Of a stretch of 64,000 bases of DNA, positions 45,287-58,759 are shown piece after piece (within the stretch, counting starts at the first letter, position 1; the number at the start of each line of letters is the position of its first letter). The stretch is taken from positions 1 to 64,000 of the forward strand of contig NZ_BAKJ01000014.1 in assembly GCF_000614125.1 (NCBI RefSeq), read 5' to 3'. The notes below the pieces were generated by a model. It was not told the DNA's origin and searched no databases. It saw only the letters and a program-made list of their open reading frames with translations. Both the position numbers and the translations under genes were made by a program. This DNA is from Bacteroides rodentium JCM 16496 (GTDB taxonomy: Bacteria; Bacteroidota; Bacteroidia; Bacteroidales; Bacteroidaceae).

Positions 45287-46158
45287 ATGAAGAAGATTCT
45301 GCTTTTATCTTTTCTATTTGCAACGACCATGTTATCTGCACAAAAGCCCGTTGAGCTGCCTTTGTGGCCCAACGGTGTCCCCAACAACAACGAACTGACC
45401 AATTCCGAACAGAACCATAACAACGAATGGGTATCCGATGTCACCATCCCTACCCTTACAGTGTATCCTGCCCCCACCCCAACGGCATGGCCATCATCAT
45501 GTGCCCGGGAGGCGGATACAGCGGTCTGGCCATGAACCACGAGGGACACGACATGGCTTCCTGGTTCAACACACAAGGCATCACCTATGCAGTGCTGAAA
45601 TACCGCATGCCCAACGGACACAATGAAGTGCCCCTTTCCGATGCCGAGCAAGCCATCCGAATGGTACGTGAACACGCTGCCGAATGGGGTGTCAATCCTC
45701 AGCGTGTAGGCGTCATGGGCGCTTCTGCCGGCGGACACTTGGCAGCTTCACTCGCCACACTATACAGCAGTGACAATACCCGTCCCGATTTCCAGATTCT
45801 GTTCTACCCCGTAATTTCCATGCAGAAGGGAGTTACCCACGGAGGTTCCCGCAAGAACCTGCTCGGAGAAAATCCTTCCCAGGAATTAGAACAGAAATAC
45901 TCCCTCGAAAGACAAGTATCCCCGCGCACTCCGCAAGCTTTCATCATGCTTTCTTCGGACGATGACGCAGTGCCGCCCATCAACGGCATCGGTTACTTCC
46001 TTGCCCTGCGCGACCACAAAGTACCTGCCAGCCTGCATGCCTACCCCATCGGTGGACACGGCTGGGGATTCCGGGACAACTTCACCTACAAACGCCAATG
46101 GACGGAAGAATTGGAGAAGTGGCTACGCGACGGACTTGTTTTTGAAAACAATAAATAA
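45287..46158 (+). CDS. Exported alpha/beta-hydrolase (esterase), one frameshift
   Basis: A signal peptide (ending MLSAQ) is followed by a carbohydrate-esterase-like alpha/beta-hydrolase. One C is missing from the C run near 45473; repair joins VYPAPHPNG to MAIIMCPGGGY, giving about 291 aa. The oxyanion motif is PGGGYSGL, the nucleophile Ser is in GASAGGHLA, the acid is in SSDDDAVPP, and the catalytic His is in GGHGWG. Related enzymes deacetylate xylan or release hydroxycinnamates; the substrate here is not determined. It lies 7 bp before the beta-galactosidase gene. Confidence 0.85.
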
Positions 46159-46165
46159 TAATTCT

Positions 46166-49382
<3,217 letters not shown>

Positions 49383-49410
49383 ATTTAATCCCTCCGGATT
49401 AAGCTTTTAT

Positions 49411-49444
49411 AAAAAGGATGTAGTAAATTTGCTGCATCCTTTTT
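49411..49444 (+). terminator. Intrinsic terminator after the beta-galactosidase gene
   Basis: AAAAAGGATGTAG (49411-49423) pairs with CTGCATCCTTTTT (49432-49444). The stem ends in the T run. Confidence 0.8.
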
Positions 49445-49479
49445 ACGTTTAAGAACAATAATAATCAAAAGAGAGAAAA

Positions 49480-50268
49480 ATGAAAACAATGACTAAATTT
49501 ATGTTCAGCGCCCTCTGTGCCGCAGCTATGGTAACTTCTGTTTCTGCCCAAGGAGGAAAAGATATGTTGAGCAATGGAATAAAGTATCTGGATGTGCCAT
49601 ACGTAGCCCATACGCTGGAGGCAGACGGTCCCGAGGAACTCGTCATCAACTGCGATGAGGTAGACTGCACTACGCTGGTGGAATATGTACTGGCAGAGAC
49701 GCTTACCCCCAAACTGGTGGACGGGGACATCTCGGAGACCGCTTTCGCCGATAACCTGCAAAAAATCCGTTATCGTGACGGTAAAATCAACGGGTACACT
49801 TCACGCCTGCACTATATTGCCGACTGGATAAACAATGGTGTACGCAACGATTTCCTTCTTGACGTAACGGGTGCCATGAGTCCCGACACCGAAAAGCTGT
49901 CCATCTCCTACATGTCTTCCCATCCCCAGCAGTACAAGCAGCTGGCCAATTCGCCGGAGAACGTAGCCCAAATGAAGAAGATTGAACAATCCTTGTCCGG
50001 CAAGGAAGTTCACTATCTTCCAAAAACCAAGCTTCCCGCCGAAGGTCTCCCGTGGATTAAGGACGGCGACATCATAGCCATCACCACCAATACTCCGGGA
50101 TTGGACGTAGCCCACCTGGGAATCGCTTTCCATGCGGACGGCAAGTTGCTGCTGCTGCACGCTTCTTCTACAGACAAGATAGTAGTTGTCTCCAAAGTTC
50201 CCTTGTCCCAGATGTTGAAAGACAACAATAAGTGGACGGGAATACGGGTATTGAGAATGAAGAAATAG
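49480..50268 (+). CDS. DUF1460 domain protein (amidase-like, NlpC/P60 fold)
   Basis: A 262-residue exported protein (signal peptide ending SVSAQ). The DUF1460 family has an NlpC/P60-like fold, and members are described as N-acetylmuramoyl-L-alanine amidase-like cell wall enzymes. The nucleophile Cys is in EVDCTTLVEY (about residue 67) and the His in DVAHLGIAFH (about residue 213). It stands alone between two terminators. Confidence 0.85.
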   Translation: MKTMTKFMFSALCAAAMVTSVSAQGGKDMLSNGIKYLDVPYVAHTLEADGPEELVINCDEVDCTTLVEYVLAETLTPKLVDGDISETAFADNLQKIRYRDGKINGYTSRLHYIADWINNGVRNDFLLDVTGAMSPDTEKLSISYMSSHPQQYKQLANSPENVAQMKKIEQSLSGKEVHYLPKTKLPAEGLPWIKDGDIIAITTNTPGLDVAHLGIAFHADGKLLLLHASSTDKIVVVSKVPLSQMLKDNNKWTGIRVLRMKK

Positions 50269-50288
50269 GGAAAAACAAGATAAGGAAT

Positions 50289-50323
50289 AAAAGGGGATGT
50301 GCCTGCACGACACATCCCCTTTT
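50289..50323. terminator. Bidirectional terminator
   Basis: AAAAGGGGATGTG (50289-50301) pairs perfectly with CACATCCCCTTTT (50311-50323). It separates the convergent DUF1460 and PspC genes. Confidence 0.8.
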
Positions 50324-50347
50324 ATTTTGCCCAACCGAACTCTACTT

Positions 50348-51464
50348 TCAGAAACTAAAGATGCCCAGTTCCGGGAAAGTGGCTCCCTGCACCGCAAAAC
50401 AGATTCCGAAACAAGCGGCGCTCACAATCCAGAGGATAACCAGCGTCCACTTCAGACCGGAGTTCATCGGCTGCCACTTGAATATCTGGCTGAAGATGCC
50501 CCACACAAGGCTGACCAAAGGAATGCCCACCAGCAAAATACCGGCAATATACATCACTATGGCAGACAACGGGGAAACCGGCAATACTACATCTGCCATA
50601 GGGAAGAGGGATATCAGAGCTGCACCACCACCGACAGCCACCATTACCGCAGCAAACAGCAACGCCACAAACACGATTCCAAATACAAACAGTATCGGAC
50701 TGCAAATAATGGCGAACACTACCAGGCATATCTTTAAGAACCAGCCGACAATCATCACCAACGCATCTCCCAATTTTTGAAGGGAAGTACGAGGTCTGTC
50801 CGACTTCATATAGTCATTCACACCATTGGCCACCTTCTCAAAACCATCCGTCACCGTCTTTCCGATGTTCTCCACCGTAACCGCCTCACCGCGCATGCTC
50901 AACTTCTCGGCTGCCGTACGAGCTTCCGGTATGACCAACCAGCAGACGATGTAGACCGGTATCAGCGTCCCTACCCCACAAATCAGGATGACAAGCAGCA
51001 ACAAACGAAGCAAAGTGACATCCCAGCCCAGGTATGCGGCTTCCACTGATGACACCACCCAGCATCTTGTCATCCGGATTACGGTAAAGGCGGCGGCGTG
51101 TAGTGTTGTAAACAGTATTACTGCTCCAAGCGCCCGCTCCATAGCCACCGCCGGCATTTGTACCACCGGCATTTGTACTGCCTGCACCGGCCTCTTCTCC
51201 TTCTGCCTCCATATCTTCCGGCTTTCCCATACGGGCAATCACTTCCTCTACATCGGCAATCGTGATTACTTGCAAACCAGCCGACAATTTCTCGGCAAAG
51301 AGTTCGGAAATGCGGCGTTCAATATCATCTACAATTTCGTCGGCACCGGCTTCCTTGCGGAAGTGCATCTTGAGATTACTCAGGTAATTATCCAGAAGGC
51401 GGTATGCATCATCATCGATATTGAAAACGGTTCCGCCCAAATTTACGGTTAATGTCTTTTTCAT
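50348..51464 (-). CDS. PspC domain membrane protein (one frameshift)
   Basis: The N-terminus (MKKTLTVNLGGTVFNIDDDA) is the short domain that precedes PspC in Bacteroidetes. A Gly/Ala/Asn linker follows, then RRRLYRNPDDKMLGGV, the start of the PspC domain. One G is missing near 51042; repair gives VISGEAAYLGWDVTLLR and the rest, with about five more membrane helices, about 372 aa in total. PspC proteins respond to envelope stress. A PadR regulator gene is just upstream on the same strand. Confidence 0.85.
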
Positions 51465-51546
51465 AACACACTATTTATTTACAATTTGACTATTTACGAT
51501 TTACTATTTGCCATTCGGCTAATTGCGGCATATTCCCTATGTCATT

Positions 51547-51873
51547 TCAAGAATTGCTGATGTGATTCACCGTCTCGTTCAACTCTTTCCAGGATATTTC
51601 CAGTTCGCCGAGAAAGCTTTTTCCCTTTTCCGTCAGCCGGTAATATTTGCGGGGAGGACCTTGGGTAGACTCAATCCATTCATAACTCAGAAGGTCGTCG
51701 TTCTTCAGACGGGTGAGCAACGGATAAAGTGTCCCTTCCACTACTATCAGCCGGGCTTCTTTCAGCTTCTGGATGATGTCCGAAGCGTAAGCCGGCTCTT
51801 TATGCAGCAGCAGCATGATACAATATTCAAGCATGCCCTTGCGCATTTGCGACTTTACATTGTTTACATCCAT
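51547..51873 (-). CDS. PadR family transcriptional regulator
   Basis: A 108-residue winged-helix regulator: QMRKGMLEYCIMLLL-like first helix, SDIIQKLKEARLIVVEGTLYPLL recognition region, and the wing GPPRKYYRLTEKG. It lies 82 bp upstream of the PspC gene on the same strand, the usual PadR-PspC pair of Bacteroidetes in which PadR controls the membrane protein. A TATATTTG box lies at 51969-51976. Confidence 0.92.
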   Translation of the reverse strand: MDVNNVKSQMRKGMLEYCIMLLLHKEPAYASDIIQKLKEARLIVVEGTLYPLLTRLKNDDLLSYEWIESTQGPPRKYYRLTEKGKSFLGELEISWKELNETVNHISNS

Positions 51874-51968
51874 AATGGTATCTATTACTTATTTGTTATG
51901 AAACAGAAGGCCGCTCATCATCTTATCACGAAACAAGAGATGACACTCCCTCTTTTCTTTGCATGGCA

Positions 51969-51976
51969 CAAATATA
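51969..51976 (-). promoter_or_regulatory. -7 box upstream of padR
   Basis: TATATTTG on the minus strand, about 95 bp before the PadR start codon. -33 element not convincing. Confidence 0.35.
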
Positions 51977-52196
51977 TGTATTACACAAATACCTTGCATT
52001 ACAAAGTACCATATATTACCATTAATTAACAATAAGAAAAAAAGGAAGATTAAGGAGAAGCATGCCATAGTTCACCACAGATTACACAGATGGACGCAGA
52101 TGGTCACAAAGCTTTTTTAGATTCACTGACAATATGCAAGGATTATCTATGTTATCTGCGATGAATATAAATTTTGACATATTTTCTTTCTTCACA

Positions 52197-52281
52197 AAAC
52201 AGTCGTATATTGAATGCTATTCAGTCGTATACTGAATGGCATTCAGTCCTATAGTGAATATGATTCAGTATACGACTGAAT
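52197..52281. repeat. Four 19-bp near-palindromes at exact 22-bp spacing
   Basis: Units begin at 52197, 52219, 52241 and 52263. The second is ATTCAGTCGTATACTGAAT; the fourth is its exact reverse complement; the third differs at two positions, and the first at a few. Each is itself nearly palindromic (ATTCAGT...ACTGAAT). The rest of the 51874-52440 gap holds the padR promoter region and a CACCACAGATTACACAGATG-type intergenic sequence at 52070-52100. No gene is seen. Confidence 0.8.
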
Positions 52282-52440
52282 TAGGCATAATTCAGCACCA
52301 CTGATAATCAACGATTTATAGAGTAGAAGATTTTATTCGATAAATTATGACAAATTACCTAAATAGCTCTACATTTATAGCAGGCAGCAAGAGGTTACTC
52401 TACTTTTTCCGCCCCCCCCTTTCTGTCTGACTAATATGAG

Positions 52441-53639
52441 CTATACACGGGAATGGGGGAAAACAATTTTATCCAGTATTCCGTTCAGGCTTGCCAATAC
52501 TACTCCATAGTTAGTAATGGGGATACACTGTGCCTGGGCATAGGCTATACGGTTGAGCACATATCTCCGATTGAACATGCAGGCACCGCAATGGATAATC
52601 AAGTCGTATCGGGACAAGTCTTTGGGGAAATCATTTCCGGAAACAAAGTCTATCTGCAACTCCTCGCCGATACGCTTTCTTAACAGACGGGGAATTTTGA
52701 CGGTTCCGATATCCTCGGTCAGCGGAGCATGGGTGCAGGCTTCGGCTATCAATACGCGCGACTGTACCGTGAGGCGGTGGATGGCGGCAGCTCCCTCCAC
52801 AAAGGCATCAATGTCTCCTTTGTAACCGGCAAAAAGAACCGAGAAAGAAGTGAGGCTGCTTTCGGCAGGCTTCTGCCGATAAACGTCGGGGAATACCTGG
52901 GAGTCTGTGATAATCAGCTTGGGCGGACGGGCAAGGGCTTGCAGGGAAGCTTGCAGCTTGTCGGTGGTGCAGCTCATCACCAGGCACTTCTTATCCAGCA
53001 GTTCGCGGAGGGCCTGCACCTGCGGAAGAATGAGACGCCCTTTGGGGGCTTGTATGTCCTGGGGCATCACCAGCAGAACAACATCTCCCTCGGCCACCAG
53101 TCCGCCCGTAATGGTCTGCTCACCAAAATTCTCGGGAAGTTTTTCAAGGATGGCATCGAATATGCCTGAATACCGGCAGCCCCTTTGGCACTGACCACAA
53201 CGGGAGCCTGCCCCCACTCCTTTTCAATCCGGAGAGCCAACGAAGCGGTATCTTGACGGGAATCGGCTTTATTCAGTATCGGTATAACGGGGATTCCACG
53301 CTCCGTCAGCAGCTTTATCCATTGTTTCTCCAAAGTCCCGTCTTCTTCATAAAGCAAGAGGGCGATGTCGGCTTTCTCTACCGTCTTCAAGGTGCGCTCC
53401 ACACGCATCTCGCCCAACTCGCCTTCATCGTCGTCAAAGCCGGGGGTATCTATAAAGAGGCACGGTCCCAGAGGATATACCTCCATGGCCTTTGTCACGG
53501 GGTCGGTAGTAGTGCCGGGCGTTGCCGATACCAATGCCGTGTCTTGCCCGGTCAAGGCATTGACAAGGCTGGACTTTCCACTGTTCCGTCGTCCGAAGAC
53601 GGCAATGTGCAGACGGTTGGAATGGGGTGTATTATTCAT
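52441..53639 (-). CDS. hydF: [FeFe] hydrogenase H-cluster maturation GTPase (one frameshift)
   Basis: HydF is the scaffold that assembles and delivers the two-iron part of the H-cluster. The start at 53639 gives a GTPase domain: P-loop GRRNSGKSS, ATPGTTTDP, DTPGFDDD and LNKAD. One G is missing near 53166; repair joins AAGIQGIFDAILEKLPE. The C-terminal domain has the iron-sulfur ligands in CTHAP, HCGACMFNRR and nearby. Repaired length is about 400 aa. Last of the hydA-hydE-hydG-hydF set on the minus strand. Confidence 0.92.
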
Positions 53640-53826
53640 ATTATCCTTGGTTTCTTCTGCTTGAAATCTAAGAAGAGGATGTGTCAAAACGGGAAAAAGG
53701 AACGCAAATTACACGAATTACACAAATATTTTTTTGTTGACAGTTCATTATTAACATATTATCTTTTCACTGATTTGTGTAATTTGCGCAATTTGTGTTC
53801 AAATATTCATTATGACACACCCACTT

Positions 53827-55244
53827 CTAAAATCTAAAGTCTCTTTTCCCTTCTCCTATTTCCTGGAGGTTACGTTCGGCTATCGCCCGTATCTTGGGGT
53901 TCGGGATATGCGCCATTTCCTCACGAATCAGCCGTATGCCCTTCTCCTTGGTTTCGGGGGAAGCATAGTCCTCCAGATATTCTTTTAATGTCATCAGTGC
54001 ATTGGGCTGGCAGCAGTTTGCTATCTGCCCGCGCTTGACGAGCGACATGAAGCGGTCTCCGGTACGTCCCTCACGGTAGCAGGCGGTGCAGAAGCTGGGG
54101 ATATGCCCCAGGTCGAGCAGCCAGCCCACCACTTCATCCAGCGTGCGCCGGTCGCTTACATCGAATTGGGAGGAATCTTCCTCCTTGGCTTCCGGTACGG
54201 CATAGCCTCCTACGCTGGTGCGCGAGCCGCCGCTTATCTGCGAAACGCCCAGTTCGAGCACCCGGCGGCGTACGGCTTCGGACTCACGGGTGGAAATAAT
54301 CATTCCCGTATAAGGCACCGCAATACGCGTCACTGCCACAATACGGCAGAACATCTCATCCGAGATGGCATCGGGAAAATCTTCGGTCGAAATATCATCT
54401 GCCGGACAGATACGTGGCACGCTGACGGTATGCGGACCTACGCCAAAGGTCGCTTCCAGATGTTCGGCATGCATCAGCAGTCCTACGAAGTCGTAGCGAT
54501 AGGTGTTCAGTCCGAACAGTACACCGATACCTACATCGTCGATGCCACCCTCCATGGCTCGGTCCATGGCTTCGGTGTGGTAGGCGTAGTTACTTTTCGG
54601 TCCTGTGGGGTGCAGGGCTTCGTAATGCTCCTTGCTGTAAGTCTCCTGGAAAAGGATATAGGTGCCGATGCCTGCTTCCTTCAGCAACCGGTAGTTCTCC
54701 ACCGTAGTGGCGGCTATGTTGACATTCACCCGGCGGATGGCTCCGTTCTTGTGATGGATGCTGTAAATGGTGCGGATGGACTCCAGGATATAGTCGACGG
54801 GATTGTTTCGCGGGTCCTCTCCGGCTTCCAAGGCAAGGCGTTTATGCCCCATGTCCTGCAAGGCGATAACCTCGCGGCGTATCTCCTCTTGCGAGAGTTT
54901 CTTGCGGGGATGGTACGGTTCTTGGCATGATAGGGGCAATAGACGCAACCGTTCACGCAATAATTGGAAAGATAAAGCGGGGCAAACATCACGATGCGGT
55001 TACCATAGAATTTCTGTTTGATTTCGCGTGCCAGACGGAAGATGCGTTCTACCAGTTCCGGCTCGTCACATTCCAGCAGCAGGGCTGCTTCCCGATGGGA
55101 AAGCCCCTGGCACAAAGCAGCCTTGTCAATCAGACTTTCGATGAGCGGACGGTTGTTGCGGTTTGCCTGCGCATACTCCAGTGTATCCAATATCTCCTGG
55201 TGATTGATGAATTCTTCCGCTTGTCTTGACTTTATATTATACAT
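53827..55244 (-). CDS. hydG: [FeFe] hydrogenase maturase, radical SAM tyrosine lyase (one frameshift)
   Basis: HydG cleaves tyrosine to supply CO and cyanide ligands of the H-cluster. The radical SAM cluster motif is CVNGCVYC (about residues 95-102). One C is missing near 54907; repair gives NRTIPRKKLSQEEIRRE and the TIM barrel continues (LEAGEDPRNNPVDY, SVPRICPADD, GGSRTSVGGY). The HydG-specific C-terminal cluster ligands are in PSFCTACYREGRTGDRFM, which separates it from ThiH. Repaired length is about 472 aa. Confidence 0.93.
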
Positions 55245-55274
55245 GTGATATTGAATTATGTAAATAGGAATTTA

Positions 55275-55525
55275 TCTCACCACAGAGTTTCTATAACTGA
55301 TACTATCTGAATTCTCCTCCTCCGGGGAGGTTGCTCTCCCCGATAACGGGGGAGGTGGAGGGGGTGAGTACCCGTAGGGGGAGGTGGTAGCGTCACATAG
55401 GAGAGTTATTATCTATCATACAAGCCTTATGCTCTCTACCACCCCGCCCTCCGGGCACCCCTCCTCCCAGGAGGAGGGGAATTAAGGTTACTCTTATGAA
55501 AATAAAAATCTGTGGTGAAACATTA
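55275..55525. repeat. Imperfect foldback (inverted repeat) element between hydE and hydG
   Basis: TCTCACCACAGA at the left (55274-55286) and CTGTGGTGAAA at the right (55511-55521) are inverted copies. Inside them AATTCTCCTCCTCC (left) and GGAGGAGGGGAATTA (right, near 55471-55486) are also inverted, with purine-rich inner segments. No reading frame of note. It looks like a small non-autonomous foldback or MITE-like insertion within the hyd gene set. Confidence 0.5.
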
Positions 55526-55562
55526 AATTACCATTTACAATCTCAAAAGTAAAAAAATAAAA

Positions 55563-56603
55563 CTATCTATTATTATAATCTCCTCGTTCTTTTGACACCT
55601 CATAGCCTATCCCTTTCAGTTGCTCCTCCAATTTCTGCAATCCCTCTGCGGCTTCGGCACCTGCAGAGGCTTTGTTATCGTAGAGGGAATACTTCGCCCG
55701 CTGATGAGAAGGAGAAAGATTGGGCATCACGACATTGGCGCCTGCCAATATTCCCCGCTCCCGTCCGTCCGGTGCCAGTGTTGCCAGTGCTGTGGTAGCA
55801 GGTATCAGTGCCGCGGGATGCATCAGACGAAAGATGGAAAGCAGCTTCAGCGTCATCTCCATGTCTCCTGCCGGGAAAGCGGCAAACGAAGTATCGTGAT
55901 GCGGAAGGAAAGGCCCCATGCCTATCATCTCCGGCTGGAAGCGCTGGATGAAAAGAATATCTTCTACCAAATGGTCCACCGTCTGATAAGGACTGCCCAC
56001 CATGATTCCGGTTCCTACCTGATAGCCTATCTCTTTCAGCCAGTCCAGGCATTGCAACCGATGGGAAAGGGACATCTCCGCAGGATGAAGCCTACGATAA
56101 TGCCCTTCGTTGCAGGTTTCGTGCCGCAACAGATAGCGGTTGGCACCGGCACGGAAGAGACGCTCGTAAGCTTCCCGAGACTTCTCGCCCAAAGACAAGG
56201 TAATGGCACAATCCGGGAAGGATTGCCGGATGGCGGCAACGGTCTCCACCATCCCCTCATCCTTCACCACCGGCGCTTCGCCCCCTTGCAGCACAAAGGT
56301 ACGGAAGCCCAACCGATAGCCTTCATGGCAACACTCCAGAATCTCCTCCTGCGTCAGCTCATAACGGGCAATGTTCCGGTTTTCCTTCCGTATGCCACAA
56401 TAGTAGCAGTTATTGCGGCAACGGTTGGTTATCTCAATCAGTCCGCGAATGAAAATCTTATTGCCAAAGCGGGCAAGCGCTTCTTCCCGGGCAAGCCCTT
56501 GCAGGTAGGCTGCAAGTTCTGTGTCCCGACAAAGAAGCAAGGCTTTATACTCTTCGGCATCCAGCCTGCGATTGCTCCGCAGTTTGTCTATCAAATATTT
56601 CAA
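55563..56603 (-). CDS. hydE: [FeFe] hydrogenase maturase, radical SAM protein HydE
   Basis: HydE is the third maturase, thought to act on a cysteine-bound iron precursor of the H-cluster. The 346-residue protein has the radical SAM motif CRNNCYYCGIRKEN (about residues 63-76), the SAM-binding QGGEAP, and LRHETCNEGHYRRLHP, all typical of HydE. BioB-like proteins share the fold, but the hydrogenase context is decisive. No frameshift. Its start overlaps the hydA stop by 4 bp. Confidence 0.94.
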   Translation of the reverse strand: MKYLIDKLRSNRRLDAEEYKALLLCRDTELAAYLQGLAREEALARFGNKIFIRGLIEITNRCRNNCYYCGIRKENRNIARYELTQEEILECCHEGYRLGFRTFVLQGGEAPVVKDEGMVETVAAIRQSFPDCAITLSLGEKSREAYERLFRAGANRYLLRHETCNEGHYRRLHPAEMSLSHRLQCLDWLKEIGYQVGTGIMVGSPYQTVDHLVEDILFIQRFQPEMIGMGPFLPHHDTSFAAFPAGDMEMTLKLLSIFRLMHPAALIPATTALATLAPDGRERGILAGANVVMPNLSPSHQRAKYSLYDNKASAGAEAAEGLQKLEEQLKGIGYEVSKERGDYNNR

Positions 56604-58059
56604 TACGTTTCCTCTCTCTTAGCCAACTCTTGTGTCAGCTGGCGCTTTCCGGCAGCTATTTCATTATGCGAACATGGCCCGGTGATACAACCGCCCTCGC
56701 ATGCCATCACTTCGATGAACTGTCCCGGAGCCTTGCCGGTCTTGGCATAGGCACGTAGCGAGCCGATAGCCTTCTTATCCAGGTTGGCCACCTGCACGGC
56801 ATTGACTTTATCCGCTTCTTCTTTCAGATAAGCCTTCACGGCCCCCATCACACCGCCTGCCTGGGCAAAGCCATGTGCCTCGCGCACGGAAGTGAAACTC
56901 ATGGAATAGGGCTTCGCCTGCTCCATCTGAATATCCAGTCCGGCAAGCACGGAAGCCATCTCCTCGAAAGTCATGATGAAGTCCACCGCTTCGTCACGCT
57001 GCGCCTCTTTGCGCTTGGCCACGCACGGGCCGATAAAGACCACCTTTGCATCCGGATACTTCTCCTTGGCGATGCGTGCGGCATAGTACATCGGCGAACC
57101 GGTGCCCGACACGTAGGGCTTCATGGCAGGAATATGCTTGTTCACCAGCTCTATATAAGACGGACAGCAGGAAGTCGTCATAAACTTCTGTCCTTCTTCC
57201 AATTTCTCAATCAGTTCGTGCGCCTCGTTGCTGACGGTATCCATCGCACCTTGCGCCACCTCGATGACATCCGTAAAGCCGACTTGTTTCAGTGCTCCGT
57301 ACACTTGTTCAATAGTCGTCTTGAACTGCCCCAGAATGGACGGAGCCACGATAGCCACCACCTGCTCACCCTTACGGATTCTGTGCAGTACGTCGAACAC
57401 TTGCGAAATCTCGAAGATAGCTCCAAACGGGCATGCGTTCAAGCACTTTCCGCAGTAGATGCACTTACTTTCGTCAATATGCTCTATCCCTTCTCATCCT
57501 TACTGATGGCTTGCACGGGACAAGCTTCCTCGCAAGGTACGGGAATGTAAACAATGGCATGATAGGGACAACTCTTATGGCAGATGCCACAACTGATACA
57601 CGCATCATGGTCAATCCACGCCTGCCCGCTCTCCTTGACATGTACCGCCTTCTTGGGACAATTCACCTGGCAACTACGTGCCGTACATCCGCGGCAGAGG
57701 TTCGTAATCTCGTAGTTAATCTGCACACATGCCGAACAAGCTTCGTCAATCACACACATAATGTTGTCTTTCGGCTTGCCATTCTCCGCTCTGTCCAGTG
57801 CACGGGCAGCATACTCCGACAAGGGAGTCAGCTCATCCGTCTCGTCCTCCATATCGAGTCCCAGCAGTGGCAATGACTTGTACTTCCACACCGCGCGTTC
57901 TTTGTGCACGCAGCAGCGTCCCGCATGCTTGGACCGTCTCGGACTCAGCTCGATGGGCAGCCGGTCTATTTTATCCACAAGTTCGTTGTTATTCCACAGC
58001 TTTACCAGTTCCTTCAGCAATCTGTGGCGGACAATCATAATGTTGCTCGTAAATGCCAT
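56600..58059 (-). CDS. Monomeric [FeFe] hydrogenase, group B-like (one frameshift)
   Basis: The N-terminal half carries CxxC-type cysteine sets (IDEACSACVQ, LCRGCTARSCQVNCP) and two ferredoxin-type 4Fe-4S motifs (CISCGICHKSCP, CIYCGKCLNACP). One G is missing near 57489 between them. The H-domain motifs are L1 TTSCCPSY, L2 IGPCVAKRKE and L3 VMACEGGCITGPC. The Tyr in TSCCPSY and the MAC...GPC form fit the group B (monomeric) type of Bacteroides rather than group A. I chose the start at 58059 because the -7 box at 58099-58106 excludes an ATG at 58119. Repaired length is about 486 aa. Confidence 0.9.
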
Positions 58060-58098
58060 AATTTTAAAATCAGAGTTAGTTAGTTCGGTAACGGTCTG

Positions 58099-58106
58099 CA
58101 AAGATA
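58099..58106 (-). promoter_or_regulatory. -7 box of the hydrogenase gene set
   Basis: TATCTTTG on the minus strand, 39 bp before the hydA start. -33 element weak. Confidence 0.45.
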
Positions 58107-58165
58107 ACGATTGTTTCACAAAAAAAGCTTAACTTTACGCCCCAAACAGTATAAATACCACCGAT

Positions 58166-58663
58166 ATGTTTACCATAAGAAAAGCAACGACAGCAGATTG
58201 CGCACTGATTCAGAAACTTGCGCAGCAAATATTCCCCGTCACGTATAAGGACATCCTTACTCCCGAACAGACCGACTACATGATGGAATGGATGTATTCG
58301 CAGGACAACATCCATAAACAAATGGAAGAGGAAGGCCACGTCTACTTCCTGGCTTACGAAGGATGTGAAGTAGCGGGCTATGTGTCCGTGCAGCAGCAAG
58401 GGGAAGATTTGTTCCACCTGCAAAAGATTTATGTACTCCCCTACTACCAGGGTGCACACTGCGGCAGTTTCCTCTTCCGCGAAGCCATCAAATACATTAA
58501 GGAAGTGCATCCCGGACCTTGCCTGATGGAACTGAATGTGAACCGCCACAACAAGGCACTGCAGTTTTACGAACACATGGGGATGAGGAAACTTCGCGAA
58601 GGAGATTTCCCGATAGGAAACGGATATTACATGAACGACTATATCATGGGGCTGGACATCTGA
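58166..58663 (+). CDS. GNAT family N-acetyltransferase
   Basis: A 165-residue GNAT acetyltransferase. Motif A (LQKIYVLPYYQGAHCGSFLF, with the Q-x-x-x-G acetyl-CoA loop) is at about residues 92-111, and motif B has NVNRHNKALQFYEHMGM. Substrate unknown. It is divergent from hydA and ends at a strong terminator. Confidence 0.92.
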   Translation: MFTIRKATTADCALIQKLAQQIFPVTYKDILTPEQTDYMMEWMYSQDNIHKQMEEEGHVYFLAYEGCEVAGYVSVQQQGEDLFHLQKIYVLPYYQGAHCGSFLFREAIKYIKEVHPGPCLMELNVNRHNKALQFYEHMGMRKLREGDFPIGNGYYMNDYIMGLDI

Positions 58664-58690
58664 GAAAACAAAGACACAGAAGGATAAAAC

Positions 58691-58739
58691 AAAAGGCTAT
58701 GCGGTCATATACATCACTCATGACACAGCATAGCCTTTT
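58691..58739. terminator. Bidirectional terminator
   Basis: AAAAGGCTATGC (58691-58702) pairs perfectly with GCATAGCCTTTT (58728-58739). An inner GTCAT/ATGAC pair extends the stem. It separates the convergent GNAT and POT genes. Confidence 0.8.
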
Positions 58740-58759
58740 GGTTAAATCGCTATTTTCAA

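Noticed and set aside
51874..52196. Further genes in the padR-hydF gap
   Set aside because: Only short frames without conserved features; the sequence is AT-rich and repeat-like.
53827..55244. Annotation of hydG as thiH
   Set aside because: The C-terminal cluster region CTACYREGRTGDRFM and the position between hydE and hydF favour HydG.
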